Shown piece by piece: positions 10,978 to 15,427 of a stretch of 15,427 nt of DNA. Source of the DNA: an uncultured Atopobium sp. (GTDB lineage Bacteria; Actinomycetota; Coriobacteriia; Coriobacteriales; Atopobiaceae); NCBI GenBank assembly GCA_937990665.1, contig CALKRF010000144.1, forward strand, positions 1-15,427. Direction: 5' to 3'. Position numbers and translations under genes: made by a program. Under the pieces are notes generated by a model. The model was not told the DNA's origin. It saw only the letters and a list, made by a program, of their open reading frames with translations, and did not search any database. Each line of letters starts with the position of its first letter. Position 1 is the first letter of the stretch.

Positions 10978-13902
10978 TTAGAGCAGAGAGCCAAATCGCT
11001 TAACGTAGAGGCTCTTGATTATGGTGATAAGAACCATATACCCGCTCATGAGTGCAGTTAGCCACCCAAAGAATGATAAAGGTAGCGCAACAAGACTCAA
11101 GGGCTGAGCGAACACCGGCAGATATGGAAGAGCGCTGACCACAATGATTCCCGCGGTGGTTAGAGCAAGCAGCGATGCCGATGGCATGCTCTGAATAAAC
11201 GGAATCTTGTTAGTTCTAAGTGCGTGGAGAACAAAGGTCTGGGTCCACATGGACTCAATAAACCAACCTGTTTGGAAAGACAGAATAAAGAGTGCTTGAG
11301 CTGTGGTATTTCCAGCTGCGGTAAGTTCTGCCCAGGTTCCTCCTGCAAGAGCGGGAGAGACTACAAAGAACATGAGAACGAATGTCAGTACATCAAAGAT
11401 TGAACTAACAGGTCCAATCCAAAGCATAAAGTTTGTAATCGAATGAGCATCCCAAGAGCGAGGGCTTGAGAGGAACGAATCGTCAACGTTATCCCAAGGA
11501 ATCGCAATGCAGGTAACGGTATATGCAAGACCCAACAGGAGCAGCTGAAGCGCGCTCATTGGCAAGAATGGTAAAAAGAAGCTGGCCACCAAAACGGATA
11601 GCACGTTACCAAAGTTGGAGCTTGCGGTTGCCTTGATGTACTTGATGGTGTTGCCGTAGGTTCTGCGGCCCTCTTCAACACCGTGCTCAAGTACCAGCAG
11701 ATCCTTCTGCAGCAAAATGATGTCAGCGGACTCTTTTGCCACGTCAACAGCGGTGTCGACGGAAATTCCTACGTCGGAGGAGCGCATTGCAGCAGCGTCA
11801 TTGATGCCGTCGCCCATGAAGCCGACCACGTGGTTGTTGGACCTGAGTGCAGAGACAACACGAGCCTTTTGCATAGGGGAAAGCTTTGCAAAGAGCTGGG
11901 TCTTCTCGACACGTTCTTTGAGCTGCTCATCGTTAAGGTTCTCTACGTCGCTACCAAGCAAAAGCTCGTCAACGTGAATGCCCACCTTTTTGCATACGGC
12001 AGCTGCGACGCCTTCGTTATCGCCGGTAAGCACCTTGACCTGCACGCCTCTCTGGTTGAGCTTGGCAATTGCCTCGCGAGCACTCTCTTTTGGTGGATCC
12101 AAAAAGGCCAGGTAGCCAATGAGCACCATGTCGCGCTCATCGTCTACGCCAAACTCGCCAACGCCACGAGGGTCACTCTTCTGAGCAACACCAACCACGC
12201 GCATGCCTTCCTGATTGAGCTGGTAAACGCGGTCCATAACGCTTTTACGCTGGGCGGGTGTAAGTGGTTTAATCTCTGAGTCCAAGTCAACAAAGGAGCA
12301 TGCGTTGAGGACTTCTTCAACGGCACCCTTGGTGATCATTTGCGTCTTGTCAGTTTTTGTGTTTCTTACCACAACACTCATGCGGCGACGCTCAAAGTCA
12401 AACGGGACCTCGTCGATTTTCTCGTACTCAATGCTCAGAAGGTTAGTGGGAAGCTCGTCGTTTGAAGTTTTGATGATTGCGTTGTCGATGAGGTTTCGAA
12501 GTCCCGTCTGGAAATAGCTGTTCAGGTACGCACGGCGGAGCACGCGAAGATCCTCTTCGCCCAGAATGTTGAGGTGGCGCTCAAGCACAACCTCGTCTGC
12601 GGTGATGGTGCCGGTCTTGTCGGTGCACAGGATGTCCATGGCGCCCAGGTTCTGGATTGCCGCTGGGTTCTTGACAATAACGTCCTGCTTAGCCATTTGC
12701 GTTCCACCGCGAGAAAGGCAAGTGGTCACAATGACGGGCAACATCTGAGGGGTAATGCCAACGGCAACGGAAACGCTGAAGAGCAGCGCGTCAAACCAGT
12801 CACCCTTAAGGAAACCGTTTGCAAAGAACACAATAGGGCACATGATAAGCATGAACGAGACAAGCACTTTAGAGACGGATTTGAGACCCTCGTCAAAGCT
12901 GGTCTCGCCAGAAGGCTGCTGAAGCAGCTCGGACATAGTGCCTACGTAGGTTTTATTGCCTGTTGTAATTACCACTACCGTGGCACTTCCCGACTGAACG
13001 GTAGTACCGGCAAACAGCAGGTTTGTGCACTCAGAGAGCGAGAGGGGATAGCGTGTACCATCCGCGCGACGGCGAGCGTGTACTACACCAGCAGTTTTCT
13101 CAACGGACTCTGATTCTCCGGTGAGCGCGGTCTCGTTGACAAAGAGATCCTTGGCGTCCAGAACGCGGCAGTCTGCAGGAATCATGTCTCCCGAGGCAAG
13201 GCGGATGATATCGCCAACAACTACCTGTTCAAAGGGGATCTCTTCTCCCAGAGCAGAGGCAAATTCAGGCTCTTCAGGAGCTTCGTCTTCATCGGCAGCG
13301 TCTTCGTCAGCGGTGTCTTCATAAGCGGCGTCTTCCTCGAAGTCCGCGAGGTCATCCGCGTTGGCGTCTGGGTCTTGGTTAAGCTCTTGGTCGGAGTTCT
13401 GGTTTAAGCCCTGCTCAATGCCCGTGTCATCAAAGTCGATGGGGCGACGGATAACTCTTGTGGTGGAGGTTACCATTTTGGAGAGCGCAGCCGCTGCCGA
13501 GGCTCCCTTGGAGCTCTGGACAAAGTCGATGATTCCGGAGATAAGCACCATTGTCGCAATGATAATGACAGTTGAAGGGTCCTTCTCGCCCTCTGCGGCA
13601 AGCGCTACGTTGGTGACGTAAGAAATGCCTGCGAGGGCAATCAAAATAAAGGTAAAAGGGCTTGCAAAGCTCTTGAGCAAGCGGATGATAAAGGGCTCTT
13701 CGGCGGCGCTGGTAATGACGTTTGGCCCGTCGAGGTCGTATTTTGCCTGCGCAATGTCAAGGGCAAGGCCGTCCGGAGTGGTGTGGAATTTTCTACAGAC
13801 GCTCTTTGCCGAGTGAGTTGCGGCGAAGGTCAGGGACTGTCCAAGCTCTCCTGAGCTGGTCTGAGTTGTCTTTGTTTGAGTTGTGCGCTTCATGATTGCC
13901 AT
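10978..13902 (-). CDS. mgtA: Mg2+-transporting P-type ATPase (MgtA/MgtB, P3B type)
   Basis: A 974-residue P-type ATPase importing Mg2+. Visible parts in order: N-terminal cytoplasmic tail; M1-M2 (about 84-128); actuator domain with TGES (261-264); M3-M4 with GITPQMLPVIV (about 382-392), the MgtA-type substrate-site motif; phosphorylation site CTDKTGT with Asp428; nucleotide domain with KGAVEE (about 525-530) and VKVLTGDN; hinge MGDGINDAAA (696-705); C-terminal membrane helices including FLPFLPM and IPWDNVDDSF, as in MgtA. Odd: about 60-65 residues rich in Asp/Glu (about 155-218) are inserted in the actuator domain before EEIPFEQVVVGD. ATG 13902 is preferred because GGAGGT (13907-13912) precedes it by 4-5 bases; a GTG at 13908 overlaps that site. 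The upstream leader carries a small ORF. It heads the cluster with two nitroreductases. Confidence 0.9.
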   Translation of the reverse strand: MAIMKRTTQTKTTQTSSGELGQSLTFAATHSAKSVCRKFHTTPDGLALDIAQAKYDLDGPNVITSAAEEPFIIRLLKSFASPFTFILIALAGISYVTNVALAAEGEKDPSTVIIIATMVLISGIIDFVQSSKGASAAAALSKMVTSTTRVIRRPIDFDDTGIEQGLNQNSDQELNQDPDANADDLADFEEDAAYEDTADEDAADEDEAPEEPEFASALGEEIPFEQVVVGDIIRLASGDMIPADCRVLDAKDLFVNETALTGESESVEKTAGVVHARRRADGTRYPLSLSECTNLLFAGTTVQSGSATVVVITTGNKTYVGTMSELLQQPSGETSFDEGLKSVSKVLVSFMLIMCPIVFFANGFLKGDWFDALLFSVSVAVGITPQMLPVIVTTCLSRGGTQMAKQDVIVKNPAAIQNLGAMDILCTDKTGTITADEVVLERHLNILGEEDLRVLRRAYLNSYFQTGLRNLIDNAIIKTSNDELPTNLLSIEYEKIDEVPFDFERRRMSVVVRNTKTDKTQMITKGAVEEVLNACSFVDLDSEIKPLTPAQRKSVMDRVYQLNQEGMRVVGVAQKSDPRGVGEFGVDDERDMVLIGYLAFLDPPKESAREAIAKLNQRGVQVKVLTGDNEGVAAAVCKKVGIHVDELLLGSDVENLNDEQLKERVEKTQLFAKLSPMQKARVVSALRSNNHVVGFMGDGINDAAAMRSSDVGISVDTAVDVAKESADIILLQKDLLVLEHGVEEGRRTYGNTIKYIKATASSNFGNVLSVLVASFFLPFLPMSALQLLLLGLAYTVTCIAIPWDNVDDSFLSSPRSWDAHSITNFMLWIGPVSSIFDVLTFVLMFFVVSPALAGGTWAELTAAGNTTAQALFILSFQTGWFIESMWTQTFVLHALRTNKIPFIQSMPSASLLALTTAGIIVVSALPYLPVFAQPLSLVALPLSFFGWLTALMSGYMVLITIIKSLYVKRFGSLL

Positions 13903-14122
13903 GTGCACCTCCGATGATTAGTGGAAACGAGTGACTAACTGGTTGGTGTATGACGCAAACTGAAAGCGTTCTGTTATGTGCGAGATTTGAAACAGAATGG
14001 TCTGAAACCGAGGCATAGATTTATATGTCTACAGAATCGATTCAATTGCAAACGAGCAGGTAAATCTGTAAATGTATAAGCCTATAAGAGCTCTTTTAGT
14101 TTCAATTCAGTTGAAATTAAAT
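13903..14122 (-). promoter_or_regulatory. Structured leader of mgtA
   Basis: These 220 bases separate the small ORF from mgtA on the minus strand. They hold three symmetric elements: TTTCAA-N5-TTGAAA (14100-14116, directly after the small ORF stop), AAGAGCTCTT (14086-14095) and GAATCGATTC (14034-14043). A cre-like TGAAAGCGTTCTGT lies at 13961-13974 (12 of 14 to TGWAARCGYTWNCW). I see no M-box riboswitch core and no terminator with a T tract, so the mechanism of any Mg2+ control is unclear. Confidence 0.5.
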
Positions 14123-14218
14123 CTAAAACTTTTTATGAGAGGTTTCTTTATATCCCATACGCACATGAACAGAATCATCGTCGGCTGTCATACGTAAGCC
14201 GCTACTTCGACCAGGCAT
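14123..14218 (-). CDS. Small ORF (31 aa) upstream of mgtA, possible leader peptide
   Basis: On the minus strand ATG 14218 opens 31 codons ending in TAG (14123-14125). AAGGAGGTG (14225-14233) lies eight bases upstream, among the best ribosome binding sites in the window. The peptide begins MPGRSSGLRMTADDDSV and ends GYKETSHKKF; it is soluble and mostly basic with one acidic cluster (Asp13-15). There is no membrane segment or signal peptide. I do not recognise a family. It could be a leader peptide whose translation controls mgtA, as MgtL does in Salmonella, or an independent small protein. CACCT (14238-14242 on the plus strand, complement) can pair with the AGGTG of the ribosome binding site, which could mask it. 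The TTTCAA/TTGAAA hairpin follows the stop at once. Confidence 0.6.
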   Translation of the reverse strand: MPGRSSGLRMTADDDSVHVRMGYKETSHKKF

Positions 14219-14311
14219 ATAAAGCACCTCCTTAAAATTAGGTGTTTTGCAAGAGCAGCGTCACTTAAAAAATGAACGTCCGTCCACTCAAGCACTCTAA
14301 GAGTAGTTGGG

Positions 14312-14339
14312 TTGACGAGATTGGTCAAGTAATTACTAT
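14312..14339 (+). promoter_or_regulatory. Probable promoter of the ribokinase gene
   Basis: TTGACG (14312-14317) and TACTAT (14334-14339), 16 bases apart, form a good sigma-70-type pair in an AT-rich context. It would produce an mRNA leader of about 145 bases that contains both TGCAACG palindromes. Confidence 0.55.
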
Positions 14340-14375
14340 ATACCCTATAAACAGGACATTTATTTAATACATACT

Positions 14376-14470
14376 GTCGAGAAGAACGTCGGGCTGCAAC
14401 GTCGAGAAGAGCGTTGCACATCGCGGTGAGTGCCGAACCGAACTGTTTACCTGCAACGTCGAGCGTTGCA
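14376..14470 (+). promoter_or_regulatory. Twin palindromes and GTCGAGAAGA repeats before rbsK
   Basis: TGCAACG/CGTTGCA occurs at 14395-14401/14412-14418 (10-base spacer) and again at 14452-14458/14464-14470 (5-base TCGAG spacer). GTCGAGAAGA is repeated at 14376-14385 and 14401-14410. The second palindrome ends 8 bases before the rbsK ribosome binding site. These look like operators for a LacI/RbsR-type repressor or leader hairpins; no regulator gene is in the window. Confidence 0.5.
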
Positions 14471-14493
14471 CTCTTGCAAGGAAGGGATCTCAC

Positions 14494-15414
14494 ATGGGCA
14501 AAGTGATTGTGTTTGGAAGCCTCAACATGGATATATCCATCGAGGCAGATAAGATGCCCCAGCAAGGCGAGACTATTGGTGGCAAAAACCTTGTTACCAG
14601 CCCAGGTGGAAAGGGCGCTAATCAGGCTGTTGCTGCGGCTCGAATGGGCGCGGATGTTCACATGATTGGCGCGGTTGGCACTGACTCGTTCGGACAAGAT
14701 CTCAAGCAGTCTCTTATTGGCTACGGAGTCAATGCAGAGCAGGTAGATGAGTTGTCTGGAGTCTCCACGGGCGTTGCCGTGATTGTGCGCGTGGGCGGCG
14801 ATAACCGTATCATTTTGGACCACGGAGCTAATCACGCACGCACAGCCGACGACGTAAAAGCAGTGCTTGATCGTATTGCGGAGCCAGGTGACGTGTTCTT
14901 GACGCAGTTCGAGTGCGAGTTGTCGACCACGTTTGAGCTCATCAGATATGCACATGAGCTGGGACTTTATACGATGGTGAACCCATCGCCATCGGCTACC
15001 ATGACCACCGGTCTTCTCGCCAGCGTGGACGCGCTTTGCCTGAACGAGATTGAGTTTGCAGACCTGTTTGGTGAGGGTAAGATTAGTCCGCTGGCAGACC
15101 CTGAGGCTGCGGTCCAGAAGGTGCTTGCAAACGGCGTGGCAACTGCGGTGTTGACGCTGGGTTCTAAAGGCTCGATTGCTGCCGATGCACACGGTGTCTA
15201 TCAGCAGAAATGCTATCGCGTGGACACCGTGGACACTACTTGCGCAGGAGATACGTTTATGGGTACGCTTGCTGCATTCCAGGCATCGGGGCAGCTAGAG
15301 GGGCACGATATCAAGCAGGCGCTTGATGTGGCTGCAAAGGCTGCGGCGCTTGCCACCACTAAGGTTGGCGCCCAGCAATCAATTCCAACGTATCAGCAGG
15401 TAGTTGAGTTTTAG
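14494..15414 (+). CDS. rbsK: Ribokinase (PfkB family)
   Basis: A 306-residue sugar kinase with the usual ribokinase layout: VFGSLNMDISIEADKMPQQG at 6-25, the sugar-binding GGKGANQA at 38-45, NPSPS at 163-167, LNEIEF at 182-187, the ATP-site strand VLTLGSKGS at 219-227 and the PfkB signature DTTCAGDTF at 247-255 with the catalytic base Asp253. The fourth signature position is Cys250 where Gly or Ala is common, a mild variation. It would phosphorylate D-ribose to ribose-5-phosphate in the cytoplasm; other pentoses or nucleoside ribose are possible. Length is typical. ATG 14494 has AAGGAAGG at 14479-14486. A promoter and twin palindromes lie upstream. No rbs transporter or RbsR gene is visible, though the window ends 13 bases after the stop. 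Confidence 0.9.
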   Translation: MGKVIVFGSLNMDISIEADKMPQQGETIGGKNLVTSPGGKGANQAVAAARMGADVHMIGAVGTDSFGQDLKQSLIGYGVNAEQVDELSGVSTGVAVIVRVGGDNRIILDHGANHARTADDVKAVLDRIAEPGDVFLTQFECELSTTFELIRYAHELGLYTMVNPSPSATMTTGLLASVDALCLNEIEFADLFGEGKISPLADPEAAVQKVLANGVATAVLTLGSKGSIAADAHGVYQQKCYRVDTVDTTCAGDTFMGTLAAFQASGQLEGHDIKQALDVAAKAAALATTKVGAQQSIPTYQQVVEF

Positions 15415-15427
15415 GCTAAAATTGCAG

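Noticed and set aside
13903..14240. M-box (ykoK) or other known Mg2+ riboswitch upstream of mgtA
   Set aside because: The conserved M-box core words were not found on either strand by eye. A covariance-model search would be needed to exclude it fully.
14188..15192. 334-codon open frame antisense to rbsK
   Set aside because: It lies opposite a well-supported ribokinase and has no recognisable motif or ribosome binding site.

Overview
The window looks like a chromosomal segment of a moderate-GC, Gram-positive anaerobe, most likely a member of the Coriobacteriia (Atopobium/Lancefieldella/Olsenella-like). That placement is an inference from the gene repertoire, the strong GGAGG-type ribosome binding sites and the style of the intergenic repeats; no ribosomal or other phylogenetic marker gene is present. 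No CRISPR array, tRNA, rRNA, phage gene or transposase was seen.

Layout. Positions 1-62 hold the last codons of a gene cut by the window edge, closed by a clear terminator. At 166-714 lies a small NAD(P)H-dependent FMN reductase. A repeat-rich non-coding stretch follows (715-1412). The centre (1413-8735) is a peptidoglycan-sugar salvage locus. On the minus strand is a Tat-type lipoprotein of the beta-lactamase/PBP4B-AmiE serine hydrolase superfamily. Diverging from it on the plus strand are murR (RpiR-type regulator), murQ (MurNAc-6-phosphate etherase), murP (PTS EIIBC) and mupG (6-phospho-N-acetylmuramidase, DUF871). A second non-coding stretch (8736-9372) contains a near-perfect 24-bp inverted repeat. 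A minus-strand cluster then reads mgtA-type Mg2+ P-type ATPase, TM1586-like nitroreductase, NfsB-like nitroreductase. Upstream of the ATPase is a 31-codon ORF with an excellent ribosome binding site that the supplied gene predictions omit. The window ends with a ribokinase on the plus strand.

How the genes may work together. The exported serine hydrolase would trim peptides from muropeptides at the cell surface. MurP would import and phosphorylate MurNAc or the disaccharide MurNAc-GlcNAc. MupG would split the phosphorylated disaccharide, MurQ would convert MurNAc-6P to GlcNAc-6P, and MurR would sense MurNAc-6P. No NagZ/NamZ, EIIA or NagA/NagB is encoded here, so those functions must come from elsewhere.

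The most interesting candidates for undescribed biology are the small ORF plus structured leader in front of the Mg2+ ATPase, a long acidic insertion in that ATPase's actuator domain, the extra N-terminal domain of the serine hydrolase, a family of dispersed intergenic repeats, and several shared operator-like palindromes.
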